IMG/VR virus record: IMGVR_UViG_3300042378_000447
Span: 1 to 64,000 of that record
DNA length: 64,000 nucleotides
From: a virus
Reading direction: 5' to 3' (one strand)
The position numbers and the translations under genes were made by a program. Below, in pieces: positions 22,986-30,609 of the stretch. Below the pieces are notes generated by a model. It searched no databases, was not told the origin of the DNA, and worked only from the letters and a program-made list of their open reading frames with translations. Position 1 is the first letter of the stretch. The number at the start of each line of letters is the position of its first letter.

Positions 22986-23729
22986 ATGTCTAATATATCA
23001 GCTTTCGTCCACAATGGGATTTCTGTAGAAATTGATCAGGATTTTGTTAATCTTACCAAGTTATGGGAAATGGCAGGAAGACCCGAAAGCCAAACCCCTG
23101 CTAAGTGGCGATTACTTCCCAGTACGGATATGCTAATCAATCAAATCCTTGACAGCAAAAGACTAAAAGATAATATCAGATTATCAGATGTTTTTAAAGT
23201 TACAAGAGGACGCAACGGTAAAACTTTAGCACACTGGAAATTGGCCATTGATTATGCCGGGTATTTGTCCCCTTCCCTCAAATCTCAGTTTTATGATTGG
23301 GTTAAAGAGCGCATAGAAGAGGAGGCAAACCCAGAGTTAGCATATAAGCGCGGTAGGGAACGTGCTAAAAAGGGATGGCAAAAACAAGGACATACTGAAG
23401 AGTGGATTCAGCAGCGCATAGAAGGATTAGAAACCAGGGTGCAATTTACTGATACACTGAAAGAACATGGTGTGTCCGCACCTCACGAATATGCAATTTG
23501 CACCAACGAGATTTATAGGCCCTTGCTTGGGGGAACAGCCAAAGAGGTCAAGCAAAGTCGTGGGATTACCAAGCTTAGAGACGGTCTTTCCAGGGTTGAA
23601 TTAATGGCTGTGGGATTGGCAGAAGCGATCGCATCTGAAAAGATGGATAGTCAAAATGCAGATGGGTTTAGTCAATGTAAAAATATATGCACTGATTCCG
23701 GCGAAAGGGTTAACAGAGTGTTTGAATAA
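22986..23729 (+). CDS. KilA-N domain protein
   Basis: A 247-residue regulator with an N-terminal KilA-N domain: DFVNLTKLWEMAGRPESQTP (about 19-38), then GRNGKTLAHWKLAIDYAGYLSPSL (about 77-100). The middle is charged and helical, and residues 150-220 (HEYAICTNEIYRPLLGG) resemble a second phage regulatory domain. It is one of four KilA-N/Rha/antirepressor-type proteins in the window, and three of them share the family B leader. It likely controls lytic or lysogenic decisions. Confidence 0.85.
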   Translation: MSNISAFVHNGISVEIDQDFVNLTKLWEMAGRPESQTPAKWRLLPSTDMLINQILDSKRLKDNIRLSDVFKVTRGRNGKTLAHWKLAIDYAGYLSPSLKSQFYDWVKERIEEEANPELAYKRGRERAKKGWQKQGHTEEWIQQRIEGLETRVQFTDTLKEHGVSAPHEYAICTNEIYRPLLGGTAKEVKQSRGITKLRDGLSRVELMAVGLAEAIASEKMDSQNADGFSQCKNICTDSGERVNRVFE

Positions 23730-23743
23730 TCCGTAAATTCCCA

Positions 23744-23769
23744 TACCCACTAATACGCTTTAGTGGGTA
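23744..23769. terminator. Terminator hairpin, TACCCACTAA family
   Basis: TACCCACTAA/TTTAGTGGGTA stem between the convergent genes ending at 23729 and 23783. The T-run on the plus side is short. Confidence 0.75.
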
Positions 23770-23782
23770 AATACAATGCAAA

Positions 23783-24094
23783 TTAATAAACACTTACCAG
23801 CAATAAATTACGCCTAAACAAATTACCAAGAACTTGATGGTCTTGCAACAGATCAAATTGTTCCTCAAGAGAAAGTTTTAACGCTGATATTTTATCTCTG
23901 ATAATTCCCTCAATAGCCCCCCACACAGCGTCATTCATCATAAAGCTAGTGGAAGTAGGTGAAAGATAATCAGCCGTACACAAAAGAGATTCCAGAGTTT
24001 CTTCATAAGCACTAATGCAAGACAAAGGCGATTTTAATTCAACCTCTTCAGGAGTAACTTTGCTATTATTAAAAAAATACAAAGATTGTGTCAT
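23783..24094 (-). CDS. Hypothetical protein, 103 aa
   Basis: A helical protein with no recognised motif (ISAYEETLESLLCTADYLS, LKLSLEEQFDLLQDHQVLG). The start at 24094 (MTQSLYFF) is chosen over the codon at 24112, which lies in AT-rich DNA without a ribosome site. Coding status is moderate. Confidence 0.45.
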   Translation of the reverse strand: MTQSLYFFNNSKVTPEEVELKSPLSCISAYEETLESLLCTADYLSPTSTSFMMNDAVWGAIEGIIRDKISALKLSLEEQFDLLQDHQVLGNLFRRNLLLVSVY

Positions 24095-24364
24095 AATTAT
24101 ACCCAAAATCATTAATTTAATATTAACTTACTTTTGAAAACCGGATTAAAACTAACAGCTAACGCTCATAAAATAGCTACCATAAAACCTTAAATATTTA
24201 TAATTATTTGTGATAGAATAATTGTTATGTTTCCCTTATACCTGTAGGATTTCAAGATGATTCTATGGGTATTTTCTTGCTTATAATCTTTATTCAATTA
24301 TAAGTAAAAGAACAATATGAAAAGCAGGAAACTACATTAATTCTATAGAAAGTAGAGAAAAACT

Positions 24365-24508
24365 ATGTCTGCATACGAAGAAGGATATGATGCTGGATTC
24401 AACAATCAACCTTACGATAATCCCTACCCAGAAGGAACAAGAGACAACGAGCAATACTTTTATGGCTACTGCATTGGGGAAGACATGAATGAAGCTGCTT
24501 ATGGCTGA
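24365..24508 (+). CDS. Small acidic protein, 47 aa
   Basis: A 47-residue frame from ATG 24365 to TGA 24506-24508, preceded by AGTAGAG. The product is Tyr-, Gly- and Asp-rich (YEEGYDAGFNNQPYDNPYPEG), resembling small 'YxxGxxAGxxxxxxNPY' phage proteins related to ribosome modulation factor. Its codon pattern looks like real coding sequence. Confidence 0.6.
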   Translation: MSAYEEGYDAGFNNQPYDNPYPEGTRDNEQYFYGYCIGEDMNEAAYG

Positions 24509-24512
24509 TCAG

Positions 24513-25121
24513 CTACTGTAAAACACGGGCTACCGCAGAACACGGACTAACATAATCTCCGTGTTTATTGTGTCTCAATAAAATATAAAATAACTTAGGA
24601 AGTTGAGTAATAGCAATTTCCAGTAACAAAAATGAACAGTCATTGATTATATATATCCCATAGCTGACAGTATGGCGATCGCGCAACCACACCTGACATA
24701 TTAGACCCTCTTTAGCGTTTTTATAATATTTATGAGTTATTTTTGCCTGTATCATGCGGTTAAATTCTTCACTGATATAAGCAAAAGATAATTTAGTGTC
24801 TTTTCGCATAGGAATAGATTTAGACGCTTCTATCCATAATGTGTAAGAGTCTGCTTGAATAAGATTATTGTTTATGTATGGTGAGTCTAGGAAATAAAGG
24901 GACACACGATTAAAGCTCGTAGTTGCTAATATCTGCCGCATATATCCTTTAATTTCTGATTCTTGATTTGGGGATAACTTGGGTCTGTTCTTGTTTTTAA
25001 AAACTCTCTTATCTAATCTTTGCAATGATGGAATTATTTTAAAATGCAGTAAGTAGACTAAATATGATATTAAGATTAAAGCGATTAATGTTACTTCCAT
25101 AAAGCTTATTCCCTTTTGCAA
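24513..25121 (-). CDS. Membrane-anchored protein, 202 aa
   Basis: One N-terminal membrane segment (about 8-26: MEVTLIALILISYLVYLLHF) is followed by a basic region and a soluble domain whose TSFNRVSLYFLDSP and GLICQVWLRDRHTVSYGIYII pattern recalls GAF-like sensory folds. The layout resembles the 276-residue protein at 26362, which also has membrane segments followed by an 'ATRLSMF'-type domain. An alternative start is at 25100. The function is unknown; a membrane sensor or superinfection factor is conceivable. Confidence 0.5.
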   Translation of the reverse strand: MQKGISFMEVTLIALILISYLVYLLHFKIIPSLQRLDKRVFKNKNRPKLSPNQESEIKGYMRQILATTSFNRVSLYFLDSPYINNNLIQADSYTLWIEASKSIPMRKDTKLSFAYISEEFNRMIQAKITHKYYKNAKEGLICQVWLRDRHTVSYGIYIINDCSFLLLEIAITQLPKLFYILLRHNKHGDYVSPCSAVARVLQ

Positions 25122-25151
25122 AAATCATTAAGTACCACATAGTTATTATAT

Positions 25152-25268
25152 CAATAAGTGTAGTCATATTTGCGATAATTTGTTATAATAATAAAATACC
25201 AGCACCGTTAAGAACGGTATCAACATTCCTAACGGTTATGTTACTGGTAATCAACTTAAAAATAAGAA
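25152..25268 (+). promoter_or_regulatory. Promoter and structured leader, family B
   Basis: ATATTTGCGATAA, TATAAT at 25184-25189, then outer stem TACCAG (25197-25202)/CTGGTA (25244-25249) around inner hairpin CCGTTAAGAA.../...TTCCTAACGG. It matches 22872-22985 at nearly all stem positions. Confidence 0.65.
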
Positions 25269-25274
25269 GTGACT

Positions 25275-26045
25275 ATGAACAGTTTAACACAAATTGACGT
25301 AATTGACAGAAATGGTGAACTGGTTGTTGATTCCCGACTCATTGCCAGGGAGCTAAGTATTGAGCATCACACATTTCTTAAAAACCTGGTTAAGTACCTT
25401 GATAAAATTGAATCAAGGTTTGGGGTTGTTCGATTTGAAGTAGATAAACCCATGGAAGGTAGTTCTGGCGGTAGACCTGAGAAATATGCACTCCTGACTG
25501 AACCGCAAGCCACCACACTAATGACTTTTTCCCGTAATACTGATCAGGTTGTGGAATGCAAGTTAAGTCTTGTAGCTGCTTTTGAAAAGGCTAAAGCCGT
25601 CATAAAAACCGTTATTCCCCAACAGTCAGAGCGTATCCGTGAGCTAGAACTTCAGTTAGCAGTTGCCAAGGAAATTAACAAAGGCAAAGAAATAGACTCG
25701 TCTATGCTCACTATGCACGGCAAAGAAACAGTTTTAGCATTAAGAGGGATGTCAGATCAGATTGTCAAGTCTGAAGTTTTGGCTACTGAGATTGTGCAAC
25801 TAAAAACGGGTAAAGTATCCAAAATCCTGACTGCTGATCAACTCAAAGCAGAAATTAAAAAGCGTACTGGACAAAAGATACCTTCGCTTAAATGGGTAGC
25901 TGATAAATTACGGAACATGAACCGTGATGATTTATTAATACCCGTTACGAGGCACTCTACTAGTGAGTATGTTGCACCTGATTCATTGGATGAAGTCATT
26001 GATTTAATATTTGGAGATACTAGACAAAGATTAATTGGTGAATAG
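25275..26045 (+). CDS. Rha family phage regulatory protein
   Basis: A 256-residue protein with the N-terminal Rha domain: VDSRLIARELSIEHHTFLKNLVKYLDKI, then GRPEKYALLTEPQATTLMTFSRNTDQVVECKLSLVAAF, the 'yllteeq...l...s.t.kv...K..lv.aF' signature. Rha proteins affect phage growth and lysogeny. The C-terminal 100 residues (LTADQLKAEIKKRTGQKIPSLKWVADKLRNM) look like a second, winged-helix DNA-binding unit. Start: ATG 25275, or GTG 25269 in the same frame. Confidence 0.88.
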   Translation: MNSLTQIDVIDRNGELVVDSRLIARELSIEHHTFLKNLVKYLDKIESRFGVVRFEVDKPMEGSSGGRPEKYALLTEPQATTLMTFSRNTDQVVECKLSLVAAFEKAKAVIKTVIPQQSERIRELELQLAVAKEINKGKEIDSSMLTMHGKETVLALRGMSDQIVKSEVLATEIVQLKTGKVSKILTADQLKAEIKKRTGQKIPSLKWVADKLRNMNRDDLLIPVTRHSTSEYVAPDSLDEVIDLIFGDTRQRLIGE

Positions 26046-26051
26046 TTCCCA

Positions 26052-26082
26052 TATCCACTAATACGCTTCAGTGGGTACTTTT
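26052..26082. terminator. Terminator hairpin, TACCCACTAA family
   Basis: TATCCACTAA/TTCAGTGGGTA stem with ACTTTT, just after the rha gene. Confidence 0.75.
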
Positions 26083-26111
26083 AAAACAATGAAACCCAAT
26101 CAAGTATGTGC

Positions 26112-26195
26112 TAAAATCCAAATAGGCACAGCCTAGGGGTCGTCGTAGAACTGCCGCAACATTACCGCTCACGTAGCGGTTTTGTTGTTTTTAAT
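26112..26195 (+). ncRNA. Possible small RNA or attenuator
   Basis: A possible -10 (TAAAAT, 26112-26117) precedes a C/G-richer segment ending in a terminator-like hairpin ACCGCT-CACGT-AGCGGT (26164-26180) and TTTTGTTGTTTTT. It sits in the 315-bp gap between rha and 26362. There is no coding frame. No clear -35, so low confidence. Confidence 0.3.
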
Positions 26196-26361
26196 GATAA
26201 TAAAAGCACCACCAAAGGATAAATATTTCTTTAAAATCTTAAATAATTATGAAACATAATAATAACATTTTTTGTGGAATGTCCACACTTACAACGTTTT
26301 CAGGAATTTTGTAAGGACTTTTACTTACCTATAATTAAGTAAAAATTATAGGTAAATTACC

Positions 26362-27192
26362 ATGAAAAAGAAAAAAATATTGTACGGGTTAATGTTTTTA
26401 TTAATTGGAATTGAAAGCTTCATTCATGTCACCATTACATCACGTCAAGTGAAAGCCTTTGATAACACAGAAGGATTATCTAAACAGATACAAGTCTATC
26501 AAGCTAATTCACAAAAACCGATAAAAGTACAGGAGAATTATCAAAAATCTGATTATGAAGATTTTCATGAAGCTGTTGTATCACTGAATATTATCAAAGC
26601 CTTAATTGTTGTATCTGGATGCTTATTTACGGCTGTGGTGTCCTTAACAGGTGAGACTTTGGTTAAGACAATTATTTATCAGTTTAAAGATGTTTTATTG
26701 GAAATAATGAGTAATCAAAAATATTTTGATAATATTTCCTCTGAAGAGGTACTACGAATTACTCAAGAAATGAGACGCACGAGAAAGGAACTAAATGCAA
26801 CTAGGCTATCTATGTTTAAGGAGTATGAAGGAGATCATACAGTGTTCTTGGAAGTATCCTCAGATGGTAAATATTCCTTAGCCCGTGAATCACCAATCAA
26901 TAAACATTTTTTTGACTACGCTGTTTTACCAATGATTAATGATAACCAAAAATATTTTTATTGTACCAACAATGAAACTTGTGAGACTTGGTTAGCAGAA
27001 AGGGGAACTGGTCGTTTCGCTATTTATTTATTCTTTTATAAGAATACTTTTGCTGGGTTCTTATTGGCTGAATGGAATAAATTAATGTTGTTTAATTCAA
27101 TATTCAAATATCAACAAAACGCTGATTACTATGAGTCCAAATTGGAAGATTTAGCTGCTATAATCAATGAAGCTATTAAGGACAAAAAGTAA
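26362..27192 (+). CDS. Membrane protein, 276 aa
   Basis: Two hydrophobic segments: residues 5-24 (KILYGLMFLLIGIESFIHVT) and about 73-95 (IIKALIVVSGCLFTAVVSL). A coiled region and a soluble C-terminal domain follow (LNATRLSMFKEYEG, FLEVSSDGKYSLARE, GRFAIYLFFYKNTFAGFLL), possibly GAF-like. It has architectural likeness to the protein at 24513. Its function is unrecognised; it may signal across the membrane. A winged-helix gene follows 15 bp later, so the pair may work together. Confidence 0.6.
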   Translation: MKKKKILYGLMFLLIGIESFIHVTITSRQVKAFDNTEGLSKQIQVYQANSQKPIKVQENYQKSDYEDFHEAVVSLNIIKALIVVSGCLFTAVVSLTGETLVKTIIYQFKDVLLEIMSNQKYFDNISSEEVLRITQEMRRTRKELNATRLSMFKEYEGDHTVFLEVSSDGKYSLARESPINKHFFDYAVLPMINDNQKYFYCTNNETCETWLAERGTGRFAIYLFFYKNTFAGFLLAEWNKLMLFNSIFKYQQNADYYESKLEDLAAIINEAIKDKK

Positions 27193-27207
27193 GTCAGGTG
27201 TAGACAG

Positions 27208-28449
27208 ATGTTAATAAACCAAAATGGAATTATAGACTTTATTAAAGTTCGTGGAGGAGTAATTAACCTGCGCGAACTTTCTCACTTTAACCGCAAAGAT
27301 ATTGAAGCTTTACAGCTGGAAGGATACATCAAAGTCGGTCGGGGGAGTAGTGGTATTGAAGTCACTTTATTGGATAAATTCACCAAGAAATATGATGGAA
27401 TAGCAGCAAAAGAAGAAGTACGAAAACACCATCAAGTTATTGAAAATAAGTTGGTAGAAAAGAAGAAAACCAAGAGAGAGGCTAATGATTTCTCTCTGAA
27501 AAACAAGATATTTAGTGTTATTAAAAACGCTGATTATCCAGTGACAGCCAGTGAGATTAAAGAACAACTAATCCAGTACAATCCTAATAGTATCTGCGCT
27601 TATTTGTCAGCACTGGTTAAAGCCGGAATTATAGTTTGCAGTGAAAATAGAAAGATGTTTAGGCACTACACCACTCCCGACCGAAAAGAATTACTGGTAG
27701 GATTGAATAGAAAGCCCAAGAAACCTAAACCTGAACCAATTCCCGTTCCTGCCACCGCAGCCGCTTTAAAAGAGAAATTAGCCACAGCTAAAGACATAAA
27801 TCTAAAACACAGGGTACTAGAGATTGTCGTTGACTCTGAGTCACCAATGACATTACAGCAAGTGCGATCGCTATTACCAGAATCCACTAACATCAAAACC
27901 ATATCTGCATACTTATCACTGTTTGCCCGCAAAGGAATCTTATGCTGTAGTCGTGTTACCAAGAATAATATCAAATACTACACCACCCCAGATCGCTCTC
28001 ATCTATTTGGGGACTGGACCCCCCGACCCGGTTCACAGAAGGTTGCTGAAAGAATTTTAAGCGTGTTAGAAAATACTAGCATTGCTTTAGGGATTCGTGG
28101 TATATCTGCACAATCCCAAATACCACGTAAATCCGCTTGGGTTGTTATACACAAGCTAAAGAACAAAGGACTAATTGAGTTAAAGCGCACCGGATACTCT
28201 TTACATATTGCTCTCAAGTCCAATTCTTCTGCTATGGACAGCCTAAACAAAGTTTCTGGATACACATTAAGAGACCAAGTTATTGAGTCCATCAAAAACA
28301 ATAACCATCACGCTCAAAGCATTTTAAGCGACTTAATTAATGATTATTCCCTTCCACATATTCACAGGGTACTACGACAAATGAGGTCCACAGGAGTTTT
28401 GTATTCCCGTACCAAAGGACGGCATACTCTTTATTTTTTGAATAATTAA
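27208..28449 (+). CDS. Multi-winged-helix DNA-binding protein, 413 aa
   Basis: The N-terminal 55 residues (IIDFIKVRGGVINLRELSHF) match the start of the protein at 29488 (VLDFLKARGGVVNLRELRQF), defining a shared domain. Then come two similar winged-helix-like units (about 90-160 and 195-265; both contain the pattern SxCAYLSALVKAGIIVCS / TISAYLSLFARKGILCCS and end in YYTTPDR-type strands), a third (about 275-325) and a C-terminal helical part. Such tandem winged helices would bind extended DNA sites. It is convergent with its paralogue's gene cluster. Confidence 0.65.
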   Translation: MLINQNGIIDFIKVRGGVINLRELSHFNRKDIEALQLEGYIKVGRGSSGIEVTLLDKFTKKYDGIAAKEEVRKHHQVIENKLVEKKKTKREANDFSLKNKIFSVIKNADYPVTASEIKEQLIQYNPNSICAYLSALVKAGIIVCSENRKMFRHYTTPDRKELLVGLNRKPKKPKPEPIPVPATAAALKEKLATAKDINLKHRVLEIVVDSESPMTLQQVRSLLPESTNIKTISAYLSLFARKGILCCSRVTKNNIKYYTTPDRSHLFGDWTPRPGSQKVAERILSVLENTSIALGIRGISAQSQIPRKSAWVVIHKLKNKGLIELKRTGYSLHIALKSNSSAMDSLNKVSGYTLRDQVIESIKNNNHHAQSILSDLINDYSLPHIHRVLRQMRSTGVLYSRTKGRHTLYFLNN

Positions 28450-28459
28450 TAACAAAAAA

Positions 28460-28482
28460 GATGGGGACGACCCCATCAAATC
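28460..28482. terminator. Terminator-like hairpin
   Basis: GATGGGG-ACGA-CCCCATC stem with an A-run upstream, 10 nt after the gene ending at 28449. Confidence 0.7.
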
Positions 28483-28562
28483 ACAGGTAACCTCAAAAAA
28501 CCTATCATCATATTATCATATTATCATATCAAAATATTTTTTAAATAACAATAATTAATAAA

Positions 28563-28668
28563 AAGATAGGCTATGGGAAACCTATCTTGATCTTGCATCA
28601 TTATTTATGAGCATCTACCTCCTTTATTGTAGCACAAAAAAAGATAGGCTGTGGAAACCTATCTTGAC
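28563..28668. repeat. Two similar hairpins (AAGATAGG / CCTATCTT)
   Basis: AAGATAGG...CCTATCTTG occurs at 28564-28590 and again at 28641-28666 with slightly different loops. The pair lies between convergent genes and probably serves as double terminators. Confidence 0.7.
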
Positions 28669-28695
28669 CTTATGTATCAATTCCTGTTGAAATAA

Positions 28696-29094
28696 TTATA
28701 TCAGATTTATGCCTTCATAGAGCAATTGATATCCTAATCTTAATCGCTGCAAAAATTCTGAAGTATTCCTGTTTTTCCACAATGGATTGCTACCGTCTCT
28801 AATCCAATTCTTGGGGCTATGGCAGATAGATTGATGACAAGATAAGCAAACCGGAAATGTAGACTCCCCAATTGCATCTTTCCCATAGTAAGCATGATGT
28901 ATCTCATCTGATTTTTTAACCATACATACGCAACATAAACCATGGGTTGACTTATGGGCGATCGCGCATTGTTTCCGGTATTTCCTGGAACTACCATAGC
29001 GTTTATCGTAGTCCACTTTTTGTTGCTGTATCTTTTTCTTCTCTGCCATTTTCCGTTGCTGATACTTACTTTTCTTTTCGTATTTGGTAGACAT
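28696..29094 (-). CDS. HNH-endonuclease-like protein, 132 aa
   Basis: The first 50 residues are very basic (KKSKYQQRKMAEKKKIQQQK). The core CCVCMVKKSDEIHHAYYG then FPVCLSCHQSICHSP carries two CxxC pairs and the EIHH motif of HNH nucleases. The later histidine (CHQ..CH) could complete the site. Free HNH proteins in phages can be homing nucleases or packaging cofactors; there is no terminase next to it here. Confidence 0.65.
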   Translation of the reverse strand: MSTKYEKKSKYQQRKMAEKKKIQQQKVDYDKRYGSSRKYRKQCAIAHKSTHGLCCVCMVKKSDEIHHAYYGKDAIGESTFPVCLSCHQSICHSPKNWIRDGSNPLWKNRNTSEFLQRLRLGYQLLYEGINLI

Positions 29095-29131
29095 TGCTGG
29101 TTTTTTGATAGTAAATAATAATCATATTTTA

Positions 29132-29353
29132 CTATTTAGTATCAATTAATTTGTTCAGTTCATTAGCTAATTTCTCTGCCTTCTTTTGGGATAATCCGTA
29201 CTTAATAGTTGTTAATCCATCACTGTTTTTAAAAACAATTTGCCACCATTTCTTGACAGTAATGGAAGACTGAACAGCATGAAATTTATCAATGACTAAG
29301 TTATCCCTAGCTTGCTTAAATTCGTGACACAATGCGTAAGATATTTCACTCAT
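29132..29353 (-). CDS. Hypothetical protein, 73 aa
   Basis: A small helical and basic protein, with VKKWWQIVFKNSDGLTTIKYGLSQKKAEKLANELNKL in the C-terminal half. No family recognised. Its start overlaps the end of the 52-residue gene upstream by 8 bp, the overlap length common in this element. Confidence 0.55.
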   Translation of the reverse strand: MSEISYALCHEFKQARDNLVIDKFHAVQSSITVKKWWQIVFKNSDGLTTIKYGLSQKKAEKLANELNKLIDTK

Positions 29354-29504
29354 ATTTGACTTGACCCTTTAACTTGAGAACTAAATTAATAGCAGTTTCA
29401 ACAGTGGAATTGTCTGCTAATTCTGGATGCTGAGAAAGCGCGTCTAAAGACTTGACAGCACTTTTGATTAATTCACTAACAGTGACTTTAATTGTGGTCT
29501 TCAT
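29346..29504 (-). CDS. Hypothetical protein, 52 aa
   Basis: A short frame from ATG at 29504 to TGA at 29346-29348, encoding a helical protein starting MKTTIKVTVSELIKSAVKSL. It overlaps both neighbours (8 bp downstream, 17 bp upstream), filling the gap between them as part of one operon. Confidence 0.55.
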   Translation of the reverse strand: MKTTIKVTVSELIKSAVKSLDALSQHPELADNSTVETAINLVLKLKGQVKYE

Positions 29505-30333
29505 AGCTGTTTTTGGGGGGTAATGATAACTGAGAATTTAACTTTCTCTTCTTATATTTGATTAGTTGATTTAAGTGGGATAAAGCTATTGAATTATCAA
29601 TAAGAGCAAAGTACACAATATTACTTTTGACATAGCTTCCCGCCCTGACTATACCCGTTGTGATGAACAATTCTAATATCTTTCTTAAAGTAGTCCCGCT
29701 ACATTGATTTGGTGGCAACTTACGTAAAATACCTGTCACTGACATTGCTTCATCTGCATTTTTCAAAACATCTAAAACAGCGTTCTTGTTTTCATACCTG
29801 CCAATATAAGTACCTATAATTTCATGAAGTAAGCACTCCCTTTCTATGTCGGTCCATAACCGTGTATTCCAATCAATAGAACATACCAAACTTTCCTTTT
29901 CTAATCTCTTTAAATGATAGGCGATCGCTCTAGGTCTAATCTGTGGAAACTTATCTTTCAACTCCATAGCAGACATGGGTTTATGTGCATTTTTAATTTC
30001 ACTAAAGATAGAATTTCTTACTTGTTGACAACGCTCAAGTCTGTCATTGTTACTAATTTTTGGTTGAGACTTTACTTTAGTTTTTTTGGGGATTTGAACG
30101 AGTTCTTTAGGCTTAATGATAGTTTGGGTTGGTTGCGGTTTCTTCTCGTCTCTAGCCTTAAATTCACTACAAATTAAACATACTTCATAACAACCAATCC
30201 GTCCCGTTATTTCTATATATTGGTGCAAATGTAATGTATCTAAAATACTATTAGGGAACTGTCTTAATTCTCTTAAATTAACAACTCCACCTCGTGCTTT
30301 TAAAAAGTCTAATACTTGTTGATAACTTGACAT
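29488..30333 (-). CDS. Winged-helix protein, paralogue of the 413-aa protein
   Basis: A 281-residue protein. Residues 1-60 match the N-terminus of the protein at 27208. The next units (about 105-165 and 180-245: IFSEIKNAHKPMSAMELKDKFPQIRPRAIAYHLKRLEKESLV; AVLDVLKNADEAMSVTGILRKL) look like winged helices. It is shorter than its paralogue by about two units. It may act as a regulator of the membrane ATPase operon immediately upstream on the same strand. Confidence 0.65.
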   Translation of the reverse strand: MSSYQQVLDFLKARGGVVNLRELRQFPNSILDTLHLHQYIEITGRIGCYEVCLICSEFKARDEKKPQPTQTIIKPKELVQIPKKTKVKSQPKISNNDRLERCQQVRNSIFSEIKNAHKPMSAMELKDKFPQIRPRAIAYHLKRLEKESLVCSIDWNTRLWTDIERECLLHEIIGTYIGRYENKNAVLDVLKNADEAMSVTGILRKLPPNQCSGTTLRKILELFITTGIVRAGSYVKSNIVYFALIDNSIALSHLNQLIKYKKRKLNSQLSLPPKNSYEDHN

Positions 30334-30405
30334 AGCAACCCTTAAACTGCATTTTTCAAAAAGAGTACATAGATATTTTATACTCTTTTTGACTGCAATT
30401 ATTTA

Positions 30406-30609
30406 TCATGTTTGCTGATGGATTTGATAACAAATTAATGGCGTTGATTGTAGTCCCCTTACTGTTTTGAACACATCAATTTCTCGTAGTGAATTAAATA
30501 GATAAGCTTCACTAATCCTGGATGTAAATACAACACTAAAAATGCTGGTATCTTTGTGAATCAATCCTTCATTAGCCTGTAACACAAATCCTTTCAACTG
30601 ATTACTCAT
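30406..30609 (-). CDS. Hypothetical protein, 67 aa
   Basis: The last gene of the membrane ATPase operon; its start overlaps the ATPase stop by 8 bp. The product (LKGFVLQANEGLIHKDTSIFSVVF, VFKTVRGLQSTPLICYQIHQ) is mixed strand and helix. Family unknown. Confidence 0.55.
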   Translation of the reverse strand: MSNQLKGFVLQANEGLIHKDTSIFSVVFTSRISEAYLFNSLREIDVFKTVRGLQSTPLICYQIHQQT

